Shown: positions 1 through 7,458 of the stretch, piece by piece | Numbering within the stretch: position 1 is the first letter of the stretch | Layout: each line of letters starts with the position of its first letter | Assembly (NCBI GenBank): GCA_955652345.1 | Contig: CATPBV010000196.1 | Coordinates: 1 to 8,815 of the forward strand | DNA length: 8,815 nucleotides | Source: an uncultured Solirubrobacteraceae bacterium | GTDB taxonomy: Bacteria > Actinomycetota > Thermoleophilia > Solirubrobacterales > Solirubrobacteraceae | Direction of reading: 5' to 3' | Translations under genes and position numbers: made by a program | The notes under the pieces: model-generated | Databases searched by the model: none | Told to the model about the DNA's origin: nothing | What the model saw: the letters and a program-made list of their open reading frames with translations, nothing else

Positions 1-124
1 CGCGTGCGCGCGCGTTCCACCTCATCTGTTGCACCGCGCTTGTCAGATCGAATAGGATGCGCGCTCGTGTGCGAAATCTCGCTGACTAGAGCAAGAACGT
101 GCAGCTGAACTAGATCATCCTGAT

Positions 125-160
125 CGGGCAGCTCCTCGGTGGTCGATGAGGAGCGGCCCG
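125..160 (+). other. Strong stem-loop upstream of the GH114 gene
   Basis: The arms CGGGC-A-GCTCCTC (125-137) and GAGGAGC-G-GCCCG (148-160) pair as 5 + 7 bp interrupted by one A.G mismatch, with a 10-nt loop. No T-run follows. It lies about 50 nt before the GTG start at 213, so it could end transcription from a gene left of the window, or be a structured leader of the glycosidase mRNA. The rest of positions 1-212 shows no gene or convincing promoter. Confidence 0.5.
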
Positions 161-212
161 GCTGACAGATGGACGAGGACCTTCGACGCCACCCATCAAA
201 GGAGGACCGGAA

Positions 213-1211
213 GTGAAGTACATCCTTGCGTCAGCCACGCTCGCGGCAGCACTCGCATTCCCAGCCACGAGCCTCGCCTCCTATAAGCCGCCTCCGTCGT
301 CAGGAGACTCGTGGTACTGGGAGATCAACGCTGCACAAGTCGGACTGGTCGGCCTGCCCGCGACCAACGCCGCATATCCCGCGCCCGGGAGCGCGCACAT
401 CTGGGATACGGACCTGTTCTTCGACTCGAACACGTCCTATAACGACAGCCAGGGCCACCCAGTGCTGAACATTCCAACTGGCGCCTCCCCGGTCGTGCAG
501 GCGATCCACGCAGCCGGTCACTACAGCATCTGCTACGCCAACGCCGGCTCGTTCCAACTCGGCTGGCCGGACAACGCCAACTTCAACCCGGCCGACTACG
601 GCAACAAGGCGCACCGCTACCAGCTGCGGGGCTTCCCAGACGAGTGGTGGCTCGATGTTCGCGGTTTCAAGAACTACGTCGCGGGCAACAACTCGACGCT
701 GACAGGCGCTGCGGCCGACATCGCGACCCAGCTGAACAAGCGCTTCCAGTGGTGCAAGCTCGAGGGCCACGACGCGCTTGAGCCTGACAATCTGGACGGC
801 TACACGAACAGGAGCGCCTCGGGAGCGAGGGGCGGCGGCTGGGGCCTGACACAGGCCCAGGACGCGGGCTTCGAACGGTGGATCGCGTACAACGCCCACG
901 CGGACGGGCTCGCGGTCTTCCAGAAGAACGACGACGCCAATGCATCGGTCGATCAGCCGCTGTTCGACGGTGTGATCAGCGAGGAGTGCAACGCCTTCGC
1001 ACCTCCGCCGTGTGGCGGCCCGGGAGGTACCTGGACGCCCTACCTGAATGCACATAAGCCGGTGCTGAACGCCGAGTACATCGAGGACGGCGAGACGACC
1101 TCGCAGTTCTGTCCCGCCGACCACGCCGCCGGGATCTACGGCGCGCTGTTCACCAACGCCCTCGACGGCTCGTACTACCAGGTCTGCTGGAACTCACAGA
1201 GCCAGCCCTGA
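213..1211 (+). CDS. Secreted GH114-type glycosidase (endo-alpha-1,4-polygalactosaminidase family)
   Basis: This is a predicted extracellular polysaccharide hydrolase of 332 residues. Residues 1-22 form a signal peptide (MK, hydrophobic core, then S-L-A before S23). The mature part carries GH114-like landmarks in order: a Trp-rich start (WYWEI, 34-38), DTDLFF (65-70), CYANAG (108-113 region), EWWLDVR (144-150), the hallmark EPDNLDGYTN (190-199), a LT..QD segment, AHADGLAVFQKND (229-241), EEC (257-259) and NAEY (286-289). The conserved Asp/Glu in EPDNLDGY and the late Glu residues are the likely active-site acids. Six cysteines in the mature part suit disulfides outside the cell. The GTG start is set by GGAGGA at 201-206. 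A short insertion rich in Gly/Ser/Arg follows the hallmark (about 201-209). Known family members cut alpha-1,4-linked galactosamine polymers; the exact substrate here is inferred. The gene is transcribed toward the DeoR gene, so it is not part of the transporter operon. Confidence 0.85.
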   Translation: MKYILASATLAAALAFPATSLASYKPPPSSGDSWYWEINAAQVGLVGLPATNAAYPAPGSAHIWDTDLFFDSNTSYNDSQGHPVLNIPTGASPVVQAIHAAGHYSICYANAGSFQLGWPDNANFNPADYGNKAHRYQLRGFPDEWWLDVRGFKNYVAGNNSTLTGAAADIATQLNKRFQWCKLEGHDALEPDNLDGYTNRSASGARGGGWGLTQAQDAGFERWIAYNAHADGLAVFQKNDDANASVDQPLFDGVISEECNAFAPPPCGGPGGTWTPYLNAHKPVLNAEYIEDGETTSQFCPADHAAGIYGALFTNALDGSYYQVCWNSQSQP

Positions 1212-1232
1212 CCCGCTGACGCCGGGGGCATC

Positions 1233-1264
1233 GGGAGGGACCGGGACTCGCCCCGGTCCCTCCC
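1233..1264. terminator. Convergent (bidirectional) terminator stem-loop
   Basis: GGGAGGGACCGGG (1233-1245) and CCCGGTCCCTCCC (1252-1264) form a perfect 13-bp stem with a 6-nt loop. It sits between the stops of two convergent genes: 21 nt after the glycosidase stop and 5 nt beyond the DeoR stop. There is no T-run on either side, a common state in high-GC actinobacteria, so it would act as an I-shaped terminator or an mRNA 3' stabiliser for both transcripts. Confidence 0.7.
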
Positions 1265-1269
1265 CGCGA

Positions 1270-2094
1270 TTACTGCTCCGGCGACTCGGCGACGACCGTC
1301 ACGCGCAGGCCCGCGGCCTCGATCTCCTCGAGTGCCTCCGGGTCGGCGGCGCCGTCGGTGATCAGCTCCTCGGCGCGGGTCAGCTGGCAGATCCGCGCAA
1401 ACGCCACCTTCCCGATCTTCGAGCTGTCGGCGACCACCGTCACACGCCGCGCACGGTCGATCAGGGCGCGGTTGGTGCGGGCCTCGATCTCGTGATGGGT
1501 GGTGAGCCCCGCTTGGGGCGAGATCCCATCGACCCCGACGAACACCATGTCGAGGTTGAGCCCCTCGAGGCTGGCCTCGGCGATCGGCCCGACCAGCTCG
1601 TATGACTCCGCGCGAGCCACGCCTCCGGTCACGACCAGCTTCAGATTGGGGCGGACCGCGAGCTCCGACGCGATGTTCAGCGCGTTGGTCACGACGGTCA
1701 GCTGCTGGCGGTCGACGAGCGCGCGGGCGACCTCGGTGGTGGTCGTCCCGCCGGTGAGTCCCACGGCCCAACCGTCGGTCACGCGGGACGCGGCCTCGCG
1801 GGCGATCCGCAGCTTGTCGTGCTGGCGCCGGGAGCTCTTGTAGCGCAGGGGGAGCTCGTACAGGACTCCTTGCGGGACAGCGCCGCCGTGCGTGCGTCCC
1901 AGCAGCCGCTGGTTCTCGAGTAGCCGCAGGTCGCGGCGAATCGTTGCTGGCGAAACCGACAGGTCGGCGGCGATGTCGGCGACGCTGACGCTCCCGTTCA
2001 TCGACAGGCGCTCGAGGATCAAACCCAGGCGTTCTGACTGCTGCACGCGGCGAAGTGTAAGCAGCCGAAGTAGGTCGGAGGTGGGATCGCGCAT
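1270..2094 (-). CDS. DeoR-family transcriptional repressor of sugar metabolism
   Basis: The 274-residue protein has the DeoR/GlpR layout. An N-terminal winged helix-turn-helix covers about 20-75, with recognition segment VSPATIRRDLRLLE (47-60) and THGGA (68-72). A C-terminal sugar-phosphate sensor domain (DeoRC) has GLTGGTTT (112-119), TNALNIA (136-142), VTGG (155-158), VFVGVDG (184-190), GLTTHHEIEA (196-205) and ADSSKIGK (222-229). Such proteins release DNA when a phosphorylated sugar binds the GTTT/DSSK pocket. The gene diverges from the SIS-transporter operon across a 55-bp gap with a perfect palindrome, so it probably represses that operon and itself. The ATG at 2092-2094 gives an extension of about 16 residues before the usual family start and has no clear ribosome site; a GTG at codon 17 is an alternative. 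Confidence 0.9.
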   Translation of the reverse strand: MRDPTSDLLRLLTLRRVQQSERLGLILERLSMNGSVSVADIAADLSVSPATIRRDLRLLENQRLLGRTHGGAVPQGVLYELPLRYKSSRRQHDKLRIAREAASRVTDGWAVGLTGGTTTTEVARALVDRQQLTVVTNALNIASELAVRPNLKLVVTGGVARAESYELVGPIAEASLEGLNLDMVFVGVDGISPQAGLTTHHEIEARTNRALIDRARRVTVVADSSKIGKVAFARICQLTRAEELITDGAADPEALEEIEAAGLRVTVVAESPEQ

Positions 2095-2104
2095 CTAGCT
2101 GCTC

Positions 2105-2123
2105 GCATTATGTTGCATAATGC
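2105..2123. promoter_or_regulatory. Perfect 19-bp palindrome, probable DeoR-family operator
   Basis: GCATTATG-TTG-CATAATGC is an exact 8-bp inverted repeat around a 3-nt centre, AT-rich in an otherwise GC-rich window. It is placed between the divergent DeoR and SIS genes, overlaps the predicted -35 of the SIS promoter and covers a possible -10 (CATAAT) facing the DeoR gene. A bound repressor would block both. That the neighbouring DeoR protein is the binder is inference from position. I saw no second copy elsewhere in the window. Confidence 0.75.
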
Positions 2124-2135
2124 TCGTCTCTACCA
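2107..2135 (-). promoter_or_regulatory. Possible divergent promoter of the DeoR gene
   Basis: On the minus strand CATAAT (complement of 2107-2112) matches the -10 consensus at 5 of 6 positions and would start transcription near 2100, about 6 nt before the ATG at 2094. The hexamer 17 nt upstream (complement of 2130-2135, TGGTAG) is a poor -35. It is listed because the -10 is one arm of the palindrome, which would give autoregulation. Confidence 0.3.
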
Positions 2136-2141
2136 TATAGT
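2113..2141 (+). promoter_or_regulatory. Predicted sigma70-type promoter of the SIS-transporter operon
   Basis: The -35 TTGCAT (2113-2118) and -10 TATAGT (2136-2141, 5 of 6 consensus bases) are separated by exactly 17 nt. Transcription would begin near 2148-2150, at or within 2 nt of the GTG start codon, implying a leaderless mRNA. The -35 is only a partial match (TTG retained) and lies inside the palindrome, as expected for a repressible promoter. Confidence 0.55.
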
Positions 2142-2149
2142 GCGCAGAA

Positions 2150-3028
2150 GTGAGCGATGTACTCGCGGAGATAGATAGCCAGCCCGAGCTCTGGCGCCGG
2201 GCAGTGGCGATGCTCCCGGAGGTCGCCGCCAAGCTTCCGCCGACCGGCGACCGCGTGGCGATCATCGGTTGCGGGACCTCGTACTACATGGCTCAGGCGA
2301 TCGCCGCCGCCCGCGAAGGCCTCGGCCGCGGCGAGACGGACGCCTTCCCGGCCTCGGAGATGCCGATCGGACGCGACTACGACGCGGTGGTCGCGATCTC
2401 CCGCTCCGGCACCACGACGGAAGTGGTTCGTGCACTGCGCGCGCTGCCCGCGGGACACGCCTCACTGGCGATCTCGACAGCGCCCGGGACCCCGGTGGTT
2501 CTCGCGTCAACCAGCGCCGTACTGCTGCCGTTCGCAGACGAGGCGTCGATCGTCCAGACTCGCTTCGCCACCACAGTGCTGGCGCTGATGCGCGCCCACC
2601 TGGGCGAGGACCTGGGGCCCGTCGTCGCGGATGCCGAGATCGCCCTGGTCCGCGCGCTACCCGCCGAGCCTTCCGACTTCGAGCACTTCGTATTCCTCGG
2701 GACCGGCTGGAGCGTGGGTCTGGCGAACGAGGCGGCGCTGAAGTTCCGCGAGGCCGGGGGCGCCTGGGCCGAGGCGTACCCGGCGATGGAGTACCGCCAC
2801 GGTCCGATCAGCGTCGCTGGGCCTAGCTCCCTGGTCTGGCTGCTCGGGCCGGTCGAGCAGGACTTGGCCGCGGACGTTCGTGCCACCGGCGCGCTGGTGA
2901 TCGAGAGCGGCTCCGATCCGATGGCCGAGCTGATCCTGCTCCAGCGCACCGCAGTTGCCCTGGCCGAAGCTCGAGGACTTGACCCTGACAGACCAAATCA
3001 TCTCAGCAGATCAGTTGTGCTGCCGTGA
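2150..3028 (+). CDS. Two-domain SIS sugar-phosphate isomerase/deaminase, AgaS/NagB-II-like
   Basis: This cytoplasmic enzyme of 292 residues has tandem SIS domains and acts on phosphorylated amino-sugars or related sugar phosphates. SIS domain 1 has GCGTS (40-44) and SRSGTTTE (84-91). SIS domain 2 has FLGTGWSVGLANEAALKFRE (182-201) and EYRHGP (214-219), the Glu/His pair used by GlmS-type isomerase domains. The C-terminus DPDRPNHLSRSVV (278-290) is the usual family end. There is no N-terminal Cys-type glutaminase domain, so it is not GlmS. Deamination of galactosamine-6-P or glucosamine-6-P, or cleavage of a glycated amino acid phosphate (FrlB-like), are the main options; proximity to a GH114 gene favours galactosamine. 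At the position of the GlmS C-terminal catalytic Lys, an Arg (287) is present. It is the first gene of the operon, followed 16 nt later by the binding protein. The GTG start has no clear ribosome site and probably lies at the 5' end of a leaderless transcript. Confidence 0.85.
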   Translation: MSDVLAEIDSQPELWRRAVAMLPEVAAKLPPTGDRVAIIGCGTSYYMAQAIAAAREGLGRGETDAFPASEMPIGRDYDAVVAISRSGTTTEVVRALRALPAGHASLAISTAPGTPVVLASTSAVLLPFADEASIVQTRFATTVLALMRAHLGEDLGPVVADAEIALVRALPAEPSDFEHFVFLGTGWSVGLANEAALKFREAGGAWAEAYPAMEYRHGPISVAGPSSLVWLLGPVEQDLAADVRATGALVIESGSDPMAELILLQRTAVALAEARGLDPDRPNHLSRSVVLP

Positions 3029-3034
3029 ATACTG

Positions 3035-3041
3035 GGAGGAG
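3035..3041 (+). promoter_or_regulatory. Ribosome binding site fixing the start of the binding protein
   Basis: GGAGGAG sits 3 nt before the ATG at 3045 (core GGAGG 5 nt away). It selects this ATG over an upstream in-frame ATG at 2955, which lies inside the SIS gene and would put 30 extra residues before the lipoprotein signal peptide. Confidence 0.8.
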
Positions 3042-3044
3042 ATC

Positions 3045-4331
3045 ATGAAGCGGTACTTCGTAGTTGTGATCGCGGCGGTGCTCGCACTGTCCGCTTGTGG
3101 AGGCGGGAGCTCGAGCTCGGGGTCGGGCTCCGGCAAGCACGTCAACATCGTCCTGTGGCACGGCTTCACGAGCCCGGGCGCCGAGCTCGATGCGATCAAG
3201 GCGATGACCGCCGAGTTCAACCGCACTCACCCGACCATCACGGTGACGCCCCAGTTCGCGGGGAACAGCGACTATGCACTGCAGAAGGTGCTGGCGGCGA
3301 TCGCTGGCGGCAATCCGCCAGACATCGCCTATCTGTACGGCTCGTGGTCGGCGAACATCGCAACCACGCCCGCGCTGGCGCCGCTCAACAGCTTCATAGC
3401 GCACGACAGCTCGTTCAACTGGAACGACTTCTGGCCCGTTGAGCGCGGGGTGGCTACGGTCAAGGGACAGATCGTCGGCGTGCCGGCGCTGGTCGACAAT
3501 CTCGCGCTTGTCTACAACAAGCAGCTCTTTGCCCAGGCCGGCCTCGCTCCGCCAACGGCGAACTGGACTTGGACCGACTTCGCGAACGCCGCGCAGAAGC
3601 TGACGAATCCCGCCAAGAAGCAATTCGGATGGGCCTATGTCAACGATGGCAGCGAAGACACCGTGTGGCGCTTCTGGGCGATGCTGTGGGAGGCCGGCGG
3701 ATCGATTCTCGAGTCCGGCAGCAAGCAGGCCGCGTTCAACTCTCCCGCCGGCGTCAACGCGCTCACATTCCTCCAGAATCTGGCGCGCAAGCAGTCGATC
3801 TACCTCGACACCGGCAGCGGCAACTATCTCGGGCTGTTCAACTCCGGGCACATCGGGATGCTGTGGACGGGGCCGTGGGACCTCGCCCAGATTGCGAGCG
3901 GCCATGTGTCGTTCGGGGTGCAGATCCTCCCCGCCGACCTGAACCATCAGACGATCGCCGGACCCGACAACTGGGTGGCCTTCAACAACGGCTCGGCGCG
4001 GAGCCATGCCGCGTACGAGTTCCTCAAGTGGTTCACGTCGCCCGCCGTCAATCTCGAGTGGTGCCTGAGGACCGGAGACCTCCCGATCCGAGCGGCGACC
4101 ACCAAGCTCCCCGGCTTCAAGCAATACCTCGCCAAGTACCCGGGCGACCGCGTCTGGGTTCAGAACCTCAACAATGCACTCCAGGCTCGCCCGGTCCTGG
4201 CCACCTACCCGAAGATCTCGCAGGTGATCGGACAGGCCGTGCAGTCGGTGCTGCTGCTCAAGTCCTCGCCGCAGCAGGCGCTCAGCTCCGCCGACCAGCA
4301 GGTGAACAGCATCCTGGCGGCGCCGAGCTGA
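3045..4331 (+). CDS. ABC transporter sugar-binding lipoprotein (family 1 solute-binding protein)
   Basis: The 428-residue protein is the extracellular receptor of the importer encoded just downstream. Residues 1-17 are a lipoprotein signal peptide with lipobox LSAC (15-18); Cys18 would be lipidated, anchoring the protein to the outer face of the membrane. A flexible Gly/Ser linker (19-30) follows, then the two-lobed binding fold starting NIVLWHGF (about 34-41), with the typical PPDIAYLYG segment near 100 and IGMLWTGPWDL near 268-280. The many aromatic and Trp residues suit oligosaccharide stacking. Its length is typical of MalE/UgpB-like proteins. Sequence alone does not reveal the ligand; context suggests an amino-sugar oligomer released by a GH114 enzyme, but other glycans remain possible. 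An intercistronic hairpin overlaps its stop codon. Confidence 0.93.
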   Translation: MKRYFVVVIAAVLALSACGGGSSSSGSGSGKHVNIVLWHGFTSPGAELDAIKAMTAEFNRTHPTITVTPQFAGNSDYALQKVLAAIAGGNPPDIAYLYGSWSANIATTPALAPLNSFIAHDSSFNWNDFWPVERGVATVKGQIVGVPALVDNLALVYNKQLFAQAGLAPPTANWTWTDFANAAQKLTNPAKKQFGWAYVNDGSEDTVWRFWAMLWEAGGSILESGSKQAAFNSPAGVNALTFLQNLARKQSIYLDTGSGNYLGLFNSGHIGMLWTGPWDLAQIASGHVSFGVQILPADLNHQTIAGPDNWVAFNNGSARSHAAYEFLKWFTSPAVNLEWCLRTGDLPIRAATTKLPGFKQYLAKYPGDRVWVQNLNNALQARPVLATYPKISQVIGQAVQSVLLLKSSPQQALSSADQQVNSILAAPS

Positions 4332-4346
4332 TCGGCTGGCGGCGCC
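4319..4346 (+). other. Intercistronic stem-loop after the binding-protein gene
   Basis: GGCGCCG (4319-4325) pairs with CGGCGCC (4340-4346), a 7-bp all-GC stem that can extend by 3 bp (AGC 4326-4328 with GCT 4335-4337) after a 2-nt bulge. It spans the TGA of the binding-protein gene. The same bases form an 11-bp direct repeat, CTGGCGGCGCC, at 4314-4324 and 4336-4346. Hairpins between binding-protein and permease genes can protect the upstream mRNA or attenuate read-through, giving more receptor than permease; that role here is inferred. Confidence 0.45.
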
Positions 4347-4382
4347 TTCATGATCGCGATCCGATAAGACGAGCCGCCTGAG

Positions 4383-5318
4383 ATGACGGCATTGGCAGAG
4401 GACACCAGAGCGGTCGGCCTCGAGCGGCCACCGCTCTGGCGGCGGGTGCTCGGCTCCGACCAACTGGCCGGCTGGGCGTTCGTGACGCCCGCGGTGATCC
4501 TGATCGCGGTGTTCGCCGTGATCCCGATCGGGTGGGCGGCACTGCTGTCCTTTCAGGCAAACAACCTGCTCGCGCCGGCGCACTACATCGGGTTCGCCAA
4601 CTACCAGGCCCTCGCCAAGGACCCGGCCTTCCGTTCGGCGGTGGTGCACACGGTCATCTACACGGCGCTTTTCGTCCCGATCTCAATCGGCGGCGCGCTC
4701 GGGCTCGCGGTCGCGCTCAACCGGAAGATCAGGGGGATCCGGTTCTACCGCCTGGCCGTGTTCGTCCCAGTCGTGACCTCGACGGTCGCGACCGGGATCA
4801 TCTTCCTGTGGCTGCTCGATCCCACCTTTGGGATCGTCAACTACTTCCTCCACGCCGTCGGGCTCCCACAGCAGAAGTTCCTCCAGGATCCGAACCAGGC
4901 GCTCTATTGCATCGTCGGAGTGACCGTTTGGGAGTGGCTCGGGTTCGACGTGATCATCTACCTCGCGGCGCTCCAGGGGATCCCCCAGGATCTGATGGAG
5001 GCGGCGGAGATCGACGGCGCCAGTCGCTGGAGCACGTTTCGCAGCGTGGTCCTGCCGCTGCTCGGTCCCGCCACGCTGTTCCTGGTGGTGTGGTCCACGA
5101 TCAACGCGCTCCAGTTGTTCGACGAGGTCTACGTGATGACGCGCGGCGGTCCGATCGGCTCGACGACCGCGATCGTCTTCTACCTCTATCAGCAGGCCTT
5201 CTCGAACTTCTCCGCGGGCTACGGGGCGGCGATCGCGGTGGTTCTGTTCCTGGCCATCCTGGTTGTGACACTGGTCCAGCTCTGGATCGGCCGCCGCCGG
5301 GTCTACTACGCATCCTGA
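4383..5318 (+). CDS. ABC sugar transporter permease, MalF/UgpA type
   Basis: This inner-membrane subunit of 311 residues forms half of the translocation pore. About six hydrophobic segments are visible (near 31-55, 86-112, 122-145, 172-199, 226-246 and 280-302). The cytoplasmic EAA loop reads EAAEIDGASRWSTFRSVVLP (206-225) and docks into the ATPase. The N-terminus is a short charged cytoplasmic tail, with no large periplasmic insert of the E. coli MalF kind. The ATG at 4383 lacks a strong ribosome site (only weak GAG-like bases in the preceding 15 nt), so translation may be lower than that of the binding protein 51 nt upstream. The second permease gene starts 6 nt after its stop, indicating translational coupling. 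Confidence 0.93.
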   Translation: MTALAEDTRAVGLERPPLWRRVLGSDQLAGWAFVTPAVILIAVFAVIPIGWAALLSFQANNLLAPAHYIGFANYQALAKDPAFRSAVVHTVIYTALFVPISIGGALGLAVALNRKIRGIRFYRLAVFVPVVTSTVATGIIFLWLLDPTFGIVNYFLHAVGLPQQKFLQDPNQALYCIVGVTVWEWLGFDVIIYLAALQGIPQDLMEAAEIDGASRWSTFRSVVLPLLGPATLFLVVWSTINALQLFDEVYVMTRGGPIGSTTAIVFYLYQQAFSNFSAGYGAAIAVVLFLAILVVTLVQLWIGRRRVYYAS

Positions 5319-5324
5319 GGAATC

Positions 5325-6209
5325 GTGGCGACCGGACAGACAGCCCAGGCCGAGCCGCTGTTCCGGCTGACGGTGCCGCCCGAGAAGCCGCGCCGCCGGC
5401 TGCCGTTCAGCCCCTGGCATCTGTTCCTGATGCCGGTGGCGGCGGTCATGCTCGTCCCCCTGCTGTGGATGGTGATCGTCTCGCTCGAGACCGCGTCTCA
5501 GGCCCAGAGATTCCCGCCGGTGCTGTTCCCGCATTCGTTTCACGTGCAGAGCTACGTCGACGCGTGGAACGCGGCGCCGTTTGCCCACTATTTCCTGAAC
5601 AGCGCGATCTACTCGCTCAGCACCGTCGCGGGGCAGCTGCTGTTCTGCAGCCTCGCCGCGTACGCGTTCGCTCGCATCCGCTTCTTCGGGCGGGAGGTCC
5701 TGTTCGTGGTGCTGCTCGCGACGCTGATGGTCCCGTTCCAGGTGCTGCTGATCCCGACCTTCCTGATCGTCAAGAAGCTGGGAATGGTCGACAGCGTCGG
5801 CGGGCTAATCGTGCCGAACCTGTGCAGCGCATTTGGCATCTTCCTGCTTCGACAGTTCTTCCGAACGCTGCCGATCGAGCTCGAGGAGGCCGCCCGCATC
5901 GACGGCGCGTCGCGGCTGGCGATCCTGTTCAAGATCGTCTTGCCCCTGTCGCTGCCGGCGCTGGCGACGCTCGGGATCATCCAGTTCCTGTGGTCGTGGA
6001 ACGACTTCCTGTGGCCACTGGTCATCATCAACACCGATACGCACGCGCCGATCCAGCTCGGGCTCTCGACGCTACAGGGGGGCCACTTCATGGAGTGGAA
6101 CGTGTTGATGGCAGGCACGGTGATGAGCCAGATCCCGATCCTGCTGGCTTTCTTCTTCGCGCAGCGGTGGTTCATCCAGTCGCTGGCTTACACCGGGATC
6201 AAGCAATGA
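5325..6209 (+). CDS. ABC sugar transporter permease, MalG/UgpE type
   Basis: This is the partner membrane subunit, 294 residues, with about six hydrophobic segments (near 32-55, 93-117, 124-148, 156-176, 207-228 and 264-284). The EAA loop is EEAARIDGASRLAILFKIVL (187-206). The end, FFAQRWFIQSLAYTGIKQ (277-294), is the classic QR-F-GL-GA-K terminus of MalG-type permeases. The GTG start is preceded by GAGGA (5317-5321) only 3 nt away and overlapping the TGA of the previous gene, so translation is probably coupled. It pairs with the preceding permease in a heterodimer. Confidence 0.93.
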   Translation: MATGQTAQAEPLFRLTVPPEKPRRRLPFSPWHLFLMPVAAVMLVPLLWMVIVSLETASQAQRFPPVLFPHSFHVQSYVDAWNAAPFAHYFLNSAIYSLSTVAGQLLFCSLAAYAFARIRFFGREVLFVVLLATLMVPFQVLLIPTFLIVKKLGMVDSVGGLIVPNLCSAFGIFLLRQFFRTLPIELEEAARIDGASRLAILFKIVLPLSLPALATLGIIQFLWSWNDFLWPLVIINTDTHAPIQLGLSTLQGGHFMEWNVLMAGTVMSQIPILLAFFFAQRWFIQSLAYTGIKQ

Positions 6210-6228
6210 GAAACGGAGGTCTCCAGCA

Positions 6229-7344
<1,116 letters not shown>

Positions 7345-7351
7345 GCAGCGG

Positions 7352-7374
7352 GCTCCCGAGCCCGGCTCGGGAGC
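7352..7374 (+). terminator. Terminator-like stem-loop ending the transporter operon
   Basis: GCTCCCGAGCC (7352-7362) and GGCTCGGGAGC (7364-7374) are perfect 11-bp inverted repeats around one base, in practice a 9-bp stem with a 5-nt loop. It starts 7 nt after the ATPase stop. No T-run follows, so it is either a U-less terminator or a 3' stabiliser. It separates the sugar operon from the Tat/DUF4331 unit. Confidence 0.65.
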
Positions 7375-7411
7375 GCCCGCCAGAATTCAGGATTTCAACC
7401 AGCGGTTTCTA

Positions 7412-7417
7412 TATGAT
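7412..7417 (+). promoter_or_regulatory. Possible -10 element of the Tat/DUF4331 unit
   Basis: TATGAT matches the -10 consensus at 5 of 6 bases and lies in the only AT-rich patch (about 7381-7417) between the operon stem-loop and the ATG at 7459. I find no convincing -35 at 16-18 nt, so an alternative sigma factor or an activator may be involved, or the match is chance. Confidence 0.3.
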
Positions 7418-7458
7418 CGCGGCGCGGCCGCGGCGAGGACAGAAAAGGAGCGTGGAGT

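Noticed and set aside
1..14. Alternating CG-rich run (Z-DNA-like) at the window start
   Set aside because: It is too short and imperfect to support a claim in high-GC DNA.
1..212. TTGTCA (40-45), TAGGAT (53-58) and TAGATC (111-116) as promoter elements of the glycosidase gene
   Set aside because: No -35/-10 pair has acceptable spacing and match, so I did not call a promoter. No copy of the 19-bp palindrome is present here either.
2150..3028. GlmS (glucosamine-6-phosphate synthase)
   Set aside because: At 292 residues it has only the SIS half; the N-terminal Cys glutaminase domain is absent.
3003..4649. Long open frame on the minus strand opposite the binding-protein gene, with similar long antisense or out-of-phase frames at 4532-6241 and 7763-8632
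   Set aside because: These are products of high GC third positions. Their translations are Arg/Gly/Asp-rich with no recognisable domain, and they lie over genes with clear family motifs in the other frame.
7423..7432. CGCGGCCGCG palindrome between the possible -10 and the Tat gene as an operator
   Set aside because: It is a short all-GC palindrome expected by chance at this base composition, with no resemblance to the 2105-2123 palindrome.
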